A DNA stretch of 64,000 bases from Paenibacillus baekrokdamisoli (GTDB lineage: Bacteria > Bacillota > Bacilli > Paenibacillales > Paenibacillaceae). A program made the translations under genes and the position numbers. The notes beneath the pieces were generated by a model. That model did no database searches. It had not been told where the DNA came from and saw only the letters and a program-made list of their open reading frames with translations. Location: NCBI RefSeq assembly GCF_003945345.1, contig NZ_AP019308.1, positions 3,410,001 through 3,474,000 on the forward strand. The letters run 5' to 3'. This document shows positions 42,454 to 50,704 of this stretch, piece by piece (within the stretch, counting starts at the first letter, position 1; each line of letters begins with the position of its first letter).

Positions 42454-43512
42454 TTAGTGAAAGGTGAGCTGCAGGCAGGGCTCGCGACGGCCGACGATCT
42501 CCCCGGCGTCATTGACGATCGCCGGCGGGAACTGCTCGCGGATGCGACTGACGAGGTTGCCGCCTACGCGAAGCTGCTCGAGCACCGCGCAGGCTGCCTC
42601 CGGCCAAGCGGACTCTCCGCCGTCGGCCAGCTTCATGGCGACGGCTAGCTTCTCGCGCCGCAGGGCAAAGGCGAAGACGCCCTGCGCGCCGCTCTTGGCG
42701 ACTACGTTGGCGTCGCCAAGCATGACGCTGGCAAGCCGCCCGGAGCCCTCGACGAGGGCGGGGCGGCTGTTCATGGCTGCGGCTATGCGCGCAGCCGCAG
42801 CCATGGCGGCGCTGCCCCCGGCGACGGCCGGGGCGGCTAGCCGCCCATAGATGAGCGCGAGCCGCCATAGTGGCAGCGCGAATACCGGCAGGCCGCAGCC
42901 GTCAATCGCGCGGCCGATCGCCTCTTGCGGCATGTCCGCGAAGGCCGCGACATGCCCCAGCAGCTCCTGCTGCAGCGGATGTTCCGGCTGCGCATAGGAA
43001 TCCAGCGGCCAGCCGCGCTTCTTACACAGCGCGAGCATGCCAATATGCTTGCCCGCGCATACATGATAGAGCTTGCGCGGTCCTCCCCCCGCAGCAGCAA
43101 GAGCATCACGCGCTCGCAAGCTTGCTGGCAGGGTTGGCCCAAAGGCCAGCTGCTCCTCCTGAATGCCCGTTTGCTCCAGCATGCGCGTGAGCAAAGCAAT
43201 ATGCTCTGCCTCTCCTTGCTGCGAGCCGCACATAATGGCAAGCGCATCCTCCCCTAAGCCATAGTCCTCTAGTACACCGCCCATCACAGCAGCCAAGGCT
43301 TGAATCGGCTTTGCGGTTGATCTCATATAATTCAGGATGGAGGCATCACCCGCCTGCGCAATGATTTTGCCGCTGCCCCCCATGGGGTCACTGCCTTGAT
43401 CCTCTATTGAAACAACGGCTATATGACCGCTGTGCACATTTTCAATCCGCTCTCCCCGCGTCGTCTGCACGAGTGGAACACCAAGCACCTCAATACCTGT
43501 ATCCTTTTTCAA
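42454..43512 (-). CDS. Asparaginase (PF06089 type II family)
   Basis: 352-aa protein of the Asparaginase_II/AnsA-like family common in actinomycetes and rhizobia, distinct from the classical threonine-type asparaginases. Landmarks are VHSGHIAVV, RSTAKPIQALAAV, MCGSQQGEAEHI, LYHVCAGKHIGMLALCK and DGCGLPVFALPL. It hydrolyses asparagine to aspartate and ammonia. The base composition is mosaic: a sample near the 5' end is about 53% GC, while samples from the middle and 3' part are 68-70%, far above the neighbours. The product still reads as a complete family member. It is divergent from the DAO-type oxidase gene. Confidence 0.88.
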   Translation of the reverse strand: MKKDTGIEVLGVPLVQTTRGERIENVHSGHIAVVSIEDQGSDPMGGSGKIIAQAGDASILNYMRSTAKPIQALAAVMGGVLEDYGLGEDALAIMCGSQQGEAEHIALLTRMLEQTGIQEEQLAFGPTLPASLRARDALAAAGGGPRKLYHVCAGKHIGMLALCKKRGWPLDSYAQPEHPLQQELLGHVAAFADMPQEAIGRAIDGCGLPVFALPLWRLALIYGRLAAPAVAGGSAAMAAAARIAAAMNSRPALVEGSGRLASVMLGDANVVAKSGAQGVFAFALRREKLAVAMKLADGGESAWPEAACAVLEQLRVGGNLVSRIREQFPPAIVNDAGEIVGRREPCLQLTFH

Positions 43513-43631
43513 AAGAGCACCTCCGATGATTTGTCAGGATGTAATAGCCTTGTAAAGTTGATGATACAGGTTCTTCTGAGGAAAGACCATATGACTCATT
43601 ATAGCGATCGACAAGCTGGCGGTTCAAACTT

Positions 43632-43697
43632 AGTAAAAGGTGCTGCCTGCATCACCGCTTTACTCAAAGAAAGCCCAACATATTCGGAAAAGTTGGG
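43632..43697 (+). promoter_or_regulatory. Possible structured leader of the oxidase gene
   Basis: Two hairpins lie just upstream of the DAO gene: AGTAAAAGGTG with CACCGCTTTACT (43632-43662), and GCCCAAC with GTTGGGC (43672-43697). The AAGCC of the second could instead pair with GGCTT next to the ribosome site, giving two exclusive folds. No known riboswitch class is recognised. Confidence 0.3.
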
Positions 43698-43723
43698 CAT
43701 ATTAGGCTTGGGAGGTATCGACA

Positions 43724-44953
43724 ATGAAGGACTTGCACAATGGAACACTTTATTGGCCACAAACGATGGAGCACTATCGTACATACCCACAGCTTGCAGC
43801 AGATATTGATGTGCAGGTTGCTATTGTTGGCGGTGGTATGTCAGGTGCTGCTTGCGGTTATGCGCTTGCCAAGAACGGCATTCAAGCTTGTATCTTGGAG
43901 CGTGGCGAAGTTGCAGGTGGAAGTACCTCTGCTAATACAGGACTGCTGCAATTTTGTAACGATGTCATGCTATCTGCACTCATTGACCAGATCGGCGAAA
44001 CTGACGCCGTCAGCTTTTATAAGGCCTGCAAGCAAGCTGTAGAGCAAATTGGACAGATCGCCTCAGAGCTAGACGTAGATGTCGGCTTCATCAGCCGGAG
44101 CAGCCTGTACTATGCCAGCACGGAGAGTGAATTACCCAATCTTAAGCGTGAATTTGCTGCGTTAAAGAATCATGGATTCGACGTGGAATTTTGGACCCCC
44201 GAAGATATCTCGGCCCATTACCCTTTCAGTAAGCCAGGCGCCATCATTACTCATGGGGATGCCGAGATTAATCCGTTTCGCTTTGTCCATGCGCTAGCAG
44301 ATGCTGCCTCTAAGCTTGGACTTGCTGTTCACGAGCACACGGATATCGTTGCCCACATTACACAAGAAGATGGTCGGCAGCATCTTCAAACTGCATCAGG
44401 AGCAACCGTTCTTGCCGATCATGTCATCTATGCCATTGGTTACGAGCCGGAAGAGCTTCGCGGACAACTCATTAAAGCGGCTATCAGTCGAACCTATGCC
44501 ATTGCAACAGCTCCACAGCCAAATATTGAAAAGTGGTTTGAGCATCATTTCATATGGGAAACCGCGAGACCCTACTTCTATATGAGAACCACGTCTGATG
44601 GACGAGTAATCGCAGGCGGTCTTGATGAAGAAACACCAGAACCCCTTACAGATGTACAAGCTCGTTATAGACGAACGGACAAGCTCTATGACAGAGTCAA
44701 GGAGCATTTCCCAACCTTTGATGCACCGCTCACTCATGATTGGACGGCAACATTCGGGGAGTCCCGCGATAATCTGCCTTTCATCGGCGTTGATCCAAGC
44801 TGGCCGAACGTCTATTACTGCCTCGGCTACGGAGGCAACGGAACTGTCTACAGCATGATAGCCTCTCACCTGCTTCGCAACCTGATAAGTGGCAAGGATC
44901 ATCCAATCGCTCCTATTGTCAGGCTCGATCGTCCATCTCTCCAGAACGTCTAA
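43724..44953 (+). CDS. DAO-family FAD oxidoreductase (glycine/D-amino-acid oxidase type)
   Basis: 409-aa flavoenzyme. N-terminal dinucleotide motif VAIVGGGMSGAACGYALAKN, then ERGEVAGGSTSANTGLLQF (the DAO second motif), substrate-domain strands, and the C-terminal FAD closure TFGESRDNLPFIGVD and CLGYGGNGTVYSMIAS. It should oxidise an amine or D-amino acid with oxygen or another acceptor; the substrate is not predictable. GGGAGGT is 7 bases before the ATG. It is divergent from the asparaginase gene. Confidence 0.88.
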   Translation: MKDLHNGTLYWPQTMEHYRTYPQLAADIDVQVAIVGGGMSGAACGYALAKNGIQACILERGEVAGGSTSANTGLLQFCNDVMLSALIDQIGETDAVSFYKACKQAVEQIGQIASELDVDVGFISRSSLYYASTESELPNLKREFAALKNHGFDVEFWTPEDISAHYPFSKPGAIITHGDAEINPFRFVHALADAASKLGLAVHEHTDIVAHITQEDGRQHLQTASGATVLADHVIYAIGYEPEELRGQLIKAAISRTYAIATAPQPNIEKWFEHHFIWETARPYFYMRTTSDGRVIAGGLDEETPEPLTDVQARYRRTDKLYDRVKEHFPTFDAPLTHDWTATFGESRDNLPFIGVDPSWPNVYYCLGYGGNGTVYSMIASHLLRNLISGKDHPIAPIVRLDRPSLQNV

Positions 44954-44972
44954 ACCTACTCCCTTCCCTATA

Positions 44973-45022
44973 AGAAGAAACGGCTTACGCCGTCCTTGGC
45001 GGCGAAGCAAGTTTCTTCCCTC
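44973..45022 (+). repeat. Dispersed 50-bp hairpin repeat, copy 3 of 3
   Basis: Same element as at 10281 and 21521 (AGAAGAAACGGCTTACGCCG...GTTTCTTCCCTC). It sits 20 bp after the stop of the DAO gene in a convergent gap. Confidence 0.92.
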
Positions 45023-45070
45023 TAAAATATAAGCAAAGTATAGAGGAAACTTATACTTTCTTATATTTCG

Positions 45071-45120
45071 AAAAAAGCTATCCGTGACGTCATTTCGAAT
45101 GACACGCCGGATAGCTTTTT
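45071..45120 (-). terminator. Terminator of the cardiolipin synthase gene
   Basis: Minus-strand stem AAAAAGCTATCCG / CGGATAGCTTTTTT with an inner TGTCATT/AATGACG hairpin. Likely bidirectional. Confidence 0.85.
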
Positions 45121-45136
45121 ACATTTAATCAATGAC

Positions 45137-46564
45137 TTACAGCAGCGGAGACAGCATACGTGCGATAACCTCGCTTGCCTTTTGCCAACGCGGACGTCGT
45201 TTAAACTCGTACATGTGGATCTCCATGCAATCCTCCAAATCCTTCTTGAAATCGTCATCTAACTGCTTAATAGCAGACTCGTCGAACATTAATGCATTGA
45301 TCTCAAAATTACTGAAAAAGCTGCGCATATCCATGTTAGCCGACCCAACGGATGCGATTAATTCATCCACGATGAGTACTTTCGCATGAATAAAGCCTTT
45401 TCGATAGCGGTAAAATCGTACACCTGCCATTAGCAGATCCTCCACATAAGATAGCGAGGCGTAGAGCACCAGCTTCGAATCCGCCACATACGGAATGATG
45501 ATTCTCACATCGACGCCGCTTAGTGCAGCCGTCCGCAGCCCCATCAGTACACTTGGATCTGGAATAAAGTAGGGCGTCTCTATGAAAATACGTGACTTGG
45601 CAACAGAGATGGCAGCAAACACGCATTCCAGAATAGCATCCGCGCTGCTGTTCGGACCGCTTGAGACGATTTGCACCTGCTCATTGCTCACACAGCTATG
45701 CTCGGGCAAATAAGCAAGATTATTCAATCTCTCTTTGGATGTAAAAAACCAATCCTGCATGAACACCTCTTGCAAGAAATAAACCGCATCCCCTTTAATC
45801 CGCATATGGGTATCGCGCCAAAATCCAAGCTTAGGATTAGCGCCCAGATATTCATCTCCAATATTGATGCCGCCCACAAAACCGACAAGCCCATCCACGA
45901 CCACAATCTTTCTATGATTGCGATAATTCATCCGCTTGTCAAAGAAAGCAAGGCGAGGCGCTAAGAAACACTGCGTATGTATACCAGCAGCAGCCAATTC
46001 CTCAAGGTAGCGATTGCTAAGCTCCAAGCTTCCGACTCCATCATAGATGACCCGAACTTCCAGCCCTTCCTTCGCTTTCTTGATTAACGCCTCCTTGAAG
46101 CGCTGGCCAATCTGATCATGACGGATCGTATAATATTCAACATGAATATGATGCTTGGCCTGCTCGATAGCCTCTAGAATGGATGCATAGGTTTCATCGG
46201 CATTCGTTAAGACCGATGCTTCATTACAGCTTGTAATTGGGGATAAGGTCATGCTCTGAAGCATCCGAAAGAGACGTTCCTGATGAGTAAATTGATTACT
46301 ATGCATATCACCTGGCCGGTGAACGATCTTGCAGCGCAGCAGTGCTTGAAGCCGCATCTCTTCCGCAACTACCCCGCGTTTACGAACCGTACGCCTGCGT
46401 TGATATTCTTGCGCCAAGAAATAGTACATAACAAATCCGATGATAGGAAAAATAAACAAGATGAGCAGCCATGCTACGGTCTTAGATGGATGACGAAACT
46501 CGAGGATGAGAATCGTGGCGATCTGAAAAATAAAAATGATGAGTGCTAGCACGACCCATATCAT
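45137..46564 (-). CDS. cls: Cardiolipin synthase (phospholipase D type)
   Basis: Membrane phosphatidyltransferase, 475 aa, joining two phosphatidylglycerols. Two N-terminal helices (residues 1-20 and 32-52) precede two PLD domains with HKD motifs: NHRKIVVVDGLVGFVGG near 220 and HAKVLIVDELIASVGSAN near 400. The C-terminus ends in RMLSPLL as in other Cls proteins. AGGAGGG is 5 bases before the ATG. Single gene. Confidence 0.95.
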   Translation of the reverse strand: MIWVVLALIIFIFQIATILILEFRHPSKTVAWLLILFIFPIIGFVMYYFLAQEYQRRRTVRKRGVVAEEMRLQALLRCKIVHRPGDMHSNQFTHQERLFRMLQSMTLSPITSCNEASVLTNADETYASILEAIEQAKHHIHVEYYTIRHDQIGQRFKEALIKKAKEGLEVRVIYDGVGSLELSNRYLEELAAAGIHTQCFLAPRLAFFDKRMNYRNHRKIVVVDGLVGFVGGINIGDEYLGANPKLGFWRDTHMRIKGDAVYFLQEVFMQDWFFTSKERLNNLAYLPEHSCVSNEQVQIVSSGPNSSADAILECVFAAISVAKSRIFIETPYFIPDPSVLMGLRTAALSGVDVRIIIPYVADSKLVLYASLSYVEDLLMAGVRFYRYRKGFIHAKVLIVDELIASVGSANMDMRSFFSNFEINALMFDESAIKQLDDDFKKDLEDCMEIHMYEFKRRPRWQKASEVIARMLSPLL

Positions 46565-46708
46565 ACAAGCCCTCCTGATGATTCGAAATGATACTAGCTT
46601 TAACTGCTCGTCTCCACCATATACACCTTTTTGTTGGCATGTTTTATAGCTTCTTAGAATAAATAGCTATAAGAACGTTCTAATCTTTGCCGGCCGGAAG
46701 GAGAACGC

Positions 46709-47689
46709 ATGTTAAAAAGAACTCGGGGAAGCAAATGGTCGCTCCTGATCATGCGCGGCGCTGATCGAAACGTGAGGCAGTTCCAAGTTTCGAGGCGTTC
46801 CATTATCGCCGCACCTGCCGTTGCCGTACTTGCGGTATCTGGCTGCATCGCCGGGTTGCAATTCCGTTCCGCTTACCACCTGCACTTAACGGAGCAGACC
46901 TTGGCCACACAAAGGGCTTCTTTCGCTCAGAACGTTCAAGCGAAGGATAAGAAGGTTGCCTTACTGCAGCAGGAAATAGATCGCTTAAAGCAGCAAACCT
47001 CCGATATGGAGGATAAGCTGACCGATCTGCAGGAGCTCGAAGCGAAGCTCAAGCAATTCACTGACGCTTACAGCAGCACCGTTCATCAGAGTGCTCCTGT
47101 CCAAGCTCCTGAGCAGTCCATCACCAATGATAGCTATTCACCTACGAAGGAAGCACATCGTATGATCAAGCTTGCCATGGAATCCAAGCTCGATTTTCGT
47201 GCCTTCTCAAGCCTTATCGATACAATGGCAGAGACGATGACTGCCTCTCTGAAGCGAGATCAGCTGCGTCGTGCCGAACAAGCCGCCATCCCCTCTGGTT
47301 GGCCTACGCGATCACATATGCTAACATCTGGATTTGGTTATCGCACCGATCCCTTTACCGGCCGATCTACCTTCCACGCGGGTATCGATATTGCGGGTAA
47401 ACAAGGTGATGCCGTCATCGCAGCAGCTGATGGAGTAGTTCTGGAGACAGGTACAAATGACAGCAAAGGGAACTATATCATTATTAAACATACTAAAAAC
47501 CTCAAAACCACTTACTATCATTTAAAACGAATTGTGGTTAACCGAAACGATATCGTGGTACGCGGCGAGAAAATAGGTCTGCTTGGCTCCACAGGCCGCA
47601 GTACAGCTCCCCATTTGCATTTTCAGATCATGCAAGAGGATGAGCCGGTTAATCCTTTCAACTATTTGCGATTAGTGAAGGAGGACTGA
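46709..47689 (+). CDS. Membrane-anchored M23 (LytM) peptidase
   Basis: 326-aa cell-wall peptidase. A basic N-terminus is followed by one membrane helix (about 32-50), a coiled coil (KKVALLQQEIDRLKQQTSDM, about 70-115), and a LytM domain near 205-320. The zinc ligands are H and D in FHAGIDIAG and HxH in TAPHLHFQIM. It also has the family GFGYRTDPFTG and GLLGSTGRS. It should cut peptidoglycan cross-bridges outside the membrane. The bactofilin gene follows after 6 bases; this pairing is known to couple wall cutting to a cytoskeletal scaffold in other bacteria. Confidence 0.93.
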   Translation: MLKRTRGSKWSLLIMRGADRNVRQFQVSRRSIIAAPAVAVLAVSGCIAGLQFRSAYHLHLTEQTLATQRASFAQNVQAKDKKVALLQQEIDRLKQQTSDMEDKLTDLQELEAKLKQFTDAYSSTVHQSAPVQAPEQSITNDSYSPTKEAHRMIKLAMESKLDFRAFSSLIDTMAETMTASLKRDQLRRAEQAAIPSGWPTRSHMLTSGFGYRTDPFTGRSTFHAGIDIAGKQGDAVIAAADGVVLETGTNDSKGNYIIIKHTKNLKTTYYHLKRIVVNRNDIVVRGEKIGLLGSTGRSTAPHLHFQIMQEDEPVNPFNYLRLVKED

Positions 47690-47695
47690 TAACGG

Positions 47696-48142
47696 ATGTT
47701 CAAGGAAAACAAAAGACTCGGCACGACCGACACGTTAATCGGACAAGGAACTCATATTGACGGCAAGCTTACCAGTGAAGCAGGCATTCGAATTGAAGGT
47801 GAGTACCACGGTGAAATAGCCTGCAAGGGTGATGTCATCATCGGAGAATGCGGAGTCGTTAAATCCAACATAACAGCCAGAGACGTCATTGTTGCCGGCA
47901 AAGTATTCGGTGATATTCATACGAAAGGTCGTCTGACAATTACGGCCTCCGGTCACCTAAACGGCAATGTTGCTGCTCAATCTCTGCTCATACAAGAGGG
48001 CGGTATCTTCAATGGCAGCAGCCGGATGGAACATACTCCTGAGGCGAAGTCACGCCCGCTTACCGACCATGAGTTAGCCCAGCAGCAGCAGAATAAGGAA
48101 GCTAACAATAAAGAAAAAGAAAAATCCCGGCAAGCTGGCTAA
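47696..48142 (+). CDS. Bactofilin
   Basis: 148-aa polymer-forming cytoskeletal protein (DUF583). The beta-helix core has repeating turns GTHIDGKLTSEAGIRIEGEY, GDVIIGECGVVKSNI, VAGKVFGDIHTKGRLTI and ASGHLNGNV. Disordered hydrophilic tails flank it, the C-terminal one rich in Q, K and E. Coupled to the M23 peptidase gene. Expected to assemble at the inner membrane face and localise wall enzymes. Confidence 0.94.
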   Translation: MFKENKRLGTTDTLIGQGTHIDGKLTSEAGIRIEGEYHGEIACKGDVIIGECGVVKSNITARDVIVAGKVFGDIHTKGRLTITASGHLNGNVAAQSLLIQEGGIFNGSSRMEHTPEAKSRPLTDHELAQQQQNKEANNKEKEKSRQAG

Positions 48143-48196
48143 CGGGAATATCCATACACAGTTGAAGATGTTACCTCTACTTTTACTTATTCACAC

Positions 48197-48233
48197 AAAG
48201 GAGCTCCCTTGTCATCACGACGGGGAGCTCCTT
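48197..48233 (+). terminator. Terminator after the bactofilin gene
   Basis: Stem AAGGAGCTCCC / GGGGAGCTCCTT with a 12-13-base loop. It lies between convergent genes; T-runs on both sides are short. Confidence 0.7.
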
Positions 48234-48304
48234 AGTTATTAAGGAATCAGCCGGCTTGTCAGGCTGCTTCCTTGATTATTTCCTTAATCCCTAGATGTAG
48301 TTGA

Positions 48305-49105
48305 TTATGCGGCTACATCACGTTTGTTGAAGATAAACCAAGTCAGACCCATGAACACCACATAATAGACGGCTAATACGGAGATGGAGAAGCCCATAGT
48401 CATCCCTTCCTTCAGTGGCGACAGGTTCAAATAGGAAGACAGGTTCATATTTAGGAATAGGATATACTTCACCCATTCATAATCAAGCATACTTAACAAG
48501 CCAGTAACGGTACTTCCCGCAAGCAATACAAACAAGGAGAGTCCAATCGCTAACCCACCACTACGGAACACGGTCGATAGCATAAACGCGAGTGTCACCG
48601 TAATGATTAAAGAAATGAATTGATACAGGTAAAACAGCAGCATATAGCCAAGTACTGGAATATCCCGATTTACGGAGAAAACGTTCTTGACCACATCCTT
48701 CGAGCTATCATATCCGAATAACAGCATATTGACGAAGAAGGAGAATACGAATAGCACCACAGACATGAAGAGCGCTAGCAGGATGAGGCTGATATATTTG
48801 GAGAGAAGAATCTTGGAGCGGCTCCAAGGACGAATCAACAAGAGCTTAATAGTCCCGCTCGTAAATTCACCGGCCACGCTGTCAGCAGAAGCGACAACTG
48901 TAAATATAGTGACAAATACCAACAAGATGTTGGATTCAAGAAACATCATGGTCCAGTTGTTGGGATCACTATGCGATACAAGCTTAGCGATGATGGATAT
49001 CGCCAGCTGTAGGACGACAATTATGCCGAACATAATCCATGTCCGCATACGCAAATATATTTTCATGTTCTCGTTTCTAACGAGTTGTAAAAAGTTAAAC
49101 AACAC
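48305..49105 (-). CDS. ABC-2 type transporter permease
   Basis: 266-aa membrane protein with six helices (near 20-40, 55-75, 105-130, 150-175, 180-205, 230-255). It contains SGTIKLLLIRPWSRSKILLSKY, a conserved cytoplasmic segment of NatB/BcrB-like permeases. The start is GTG at 49105 with AGGAGG 5 bases upstream, inside the end of the ATPase gene (11-base overlap). Exports an unknown substrate with the ATPase. Confidence 0.9.
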   Translation of the reverse strand: MLFNFLQLVRNENMKIYLRMRTWIMFGIIVVLQLAISIIAKLVSHSDPNNWTMMFLESNILLVFVTIFTVVASADSVAGEFTSGTIKLLLIRPWSRSKILLSKYISLILLALFMSVVLFVFSFFVNMLLFGYDSSKDVVKNVFSVNRDIPVLGYMLLFYLYQFISLIITVTLAFMLSTVFRSGGLAIGLSLFVLLAGSTVTGLLSMLDYEWVKYILFLNMNLSSYLNLSPLKEGMTMGFSISVLAVYYVVFMGLTWFIFNKRDVAA

Positions 49106-50024
49106 TCTCGCCTCCTGTCATTTCCAGGAACTGCTCTTCTAGAGATTTATTCAATATTCGAATACCAAACACCTTGAATCCTGCCGTAACAAGCTCGGAA
49201 TTAACGACTGCAATCGTCTCTTTATCTACATTGACAAGCGCTGCGTCTTCCTCTTGAATCGCATTATACTTGGCAAGATAAAGTACCGCTTCTGCCGGTC
49301 GATCAACCTCGAACAAGACACGGCTTGCCTCGCTTGCAAGTGGTGCCCCTTGACGAATGCTGCGTACATCAATCAGCTTGCCGCCTTGAATAATTGCTAC
49401 GCGATCACACATGAGCTCCATCTCGCTGAGTAGATGGCTGGATACGAATACGGTTATTCCCTCTTCCTTGGCAAGCTTACGCAAGTAATCGCGCAGTTCG
49501 CGGATACCTGCTGGATCGAGTCCATTCGTAGGCTCATCTAATATGAGCAAAGATGGCTTATGCATAATTGCTTGCGCGACCCCAAGCCGCTGACGCATTC
49601 CAAGCGAATAGGTTTTTACTTTGTCATGAATACGAGATTTCAATCCGACTAACTCAACGACTTCATCAATTCGCTGCTTCGTAATGCCAGGAACCATGCG
49701 AGAGAAATGAAGCAAATTCTGAAAACCTGTCAAATATTTGTACATCTCCGGATTTTCAACAATCGCTCCGACATGCCGAATCGCTTTCTCATAATCCTTC
49801 CGAATACTGTGTCCTTCAATAAGAACGTCGCCATCTGTTAGCGACATGAGACCGACCATCATCCGAATTGTCGTCGTTTTACCGGCCCCATTGGGTCCTA
49901 GGAAACCGAATACTTCAGCAGACGGCAAATCAAGCGTCAAATGATCGATAATCGTTCGACTTCCGAATGTTTTCGTTACATTTTTCAATTGTACTACTGG
50001 CTTTGATCCGGTTTGAGAATCCAT
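49095..50024 (-). CDS. ABC-2 type transporter ATP-binding protein
   Basis: 309-aa ATPase of the CcmA/NatA/BcrA group. Walker A FLGPNGAGKTTTIRMMVG, signature SLGMRQRLGVAQAI, Walker B LLILDEPTNGLDPAGI, and switch His in VSSHLLSEMELMCDRV. A C-terminal extension of about 90 residues is typical of drug or bacitracin exporters. AGGAGG is 6 bases before the ATG. It forms a coupled pair with the permease gene. Confidence 0.93.
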   Translation of the reverse strand: MDSQTGSKPVVQLKNVTKTFGSRTIIDHLTLDLPSAEVFGFLGPNGAGKTTTIRMMVGLMSLTDGDVLIEGHSIRKDYEKAIRHVGAIVENPEMYKYLTGFQNLLHFSRMVPGITKQRIDEVVELVGLKSRIHDKVKTYSLGMRQRLGVAQAIMHKPSLLILDEPTNGLDPAGIRELRDYLRKLAKEEGITVFVSSHLLSEMELMCDRVAIIQGGKLIDVRSIRQGAPLASEASRVLFEVDRPAEAVLYLAKYNAIQEEDAALVNVDKETIAVVNSELVTAGFKVFGIRILNKSLEEQFLEMTGGESVV

Positions 50025-50121
50025 CCTTTACCTCCTGTTCGAGCAAGCTACACAATGGATAGCCGCTTCAATTCGTTTTCATTATACAGAAGATAGGAAG
50101 TGATTGGAAGTTTCTTTAGCG

Positions 50122-50178
50122 AAAATTAATACCTGCCCATTTACAGCAATATAAGCTGTAAATGGGCAGGTATTAATG
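50122..50178 (-). terminator. Long-stem terminator after the Cys-rich gene
   Basis: Perfect stem of about 22 bp (minus ATTAATACCTGCCCATTTAC region) with a 7-base loop, followed by TTTTCG. The stem is unusually long for a terminator. Confidence 0.8.
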
Positions 50179-50180
50179 GT

Positions 50181-50435
50181 TCACAAGGCTATAGCCAATT
50201 GGTTATTGTTATAGTTGGATTGATCCGACATCGCATCATGACGTTTCAGTCGGCCTTCGCTGAATAAATCCTCGTTCTCCGGCATTCCGGAACCAGCGGT
50301 TATTTCATAGCAGGTTTTGCAGCAGCCCAGTGCATGAATAGAGCGATAGAAGCCTGTTCGAAATAAGACCTCAGCTTCTTCCTTCAAAAGCACCTTCTCG
50401 CAGCGCACACAACAAAAGTGTTCCCTATCTAACAT
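50181..50435 (-). CDS. Small Cys-rich (zinc-ribbon-like) protein, 84 aa
   Basis: Cytoplasmic protein of unknown function. Two CxxC-type pairs, HFCCVRCEKVLL and LGCCKTCYEI, could bind one zinc. The C-terminal 40 residues are polar and probably disordered. The frame opens at 50456, but GGAG lies 9 bases before the ATG at 50435, which I take as start. Two GATAC half-sites flank its probable promoter (50466-50510). The resemblance to the XRE-linked palindromes is too weak to count. Confidence 0.65.
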   Translation of the reverse strand: MLDREHFCCVRCEKVLLKEEAEVLFRTGFYRSIHALGCCKTCYEITAGSGMPENEDLFSEGRLKRHDAMSDQSNYNNNQLAIAL

Positions 50436-50620
50436 CGCTACCCTCTCCTTTTTCATTCTATTCTTTATACTATATGTATCAAAACATCGATATATGTTAC
50501 ATTACGTATCAGACTATTTTTAGATTAAGACATTTAGCGAATATTGTCAATAGATAAGAGTGTCTGATAGAATAATTTGTCGTGTATACGCTTACATAAA
50601 TGGGCAGAAGAAGACCTTTG

Positions 50621-50704
50621 ACATCTTCTTCTACATCTTCTTCTACATCTTCTTCTACATCTTCTTCTACATCTTCTTCTACATCGTCTTCTATGTAATC
50701 TTCT
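50621..50704 (+). repeat. 12-bp tandem repeat at the 3' end of ugd
   Basis: Five exact units of ACATCTTCTTCT (50621-50680) and two degenerate ones reach the stop codon of ugd. On the minus strand the unit reads GTAGAAGAAGAT, which in one frame would encode repeated Val-Glu-Glu-Asp. That frame lies after the ugd stop and has no start codon. Confidence 0.92.

Noticed and set aside
42509..43247. Several long ORFs of over 100 aa on both strands within the asparaginase gene
   Set aside because: High GC lowers stop-codon frequency; the asparaginase frame alone has recognisable family motifs and a coherent start.
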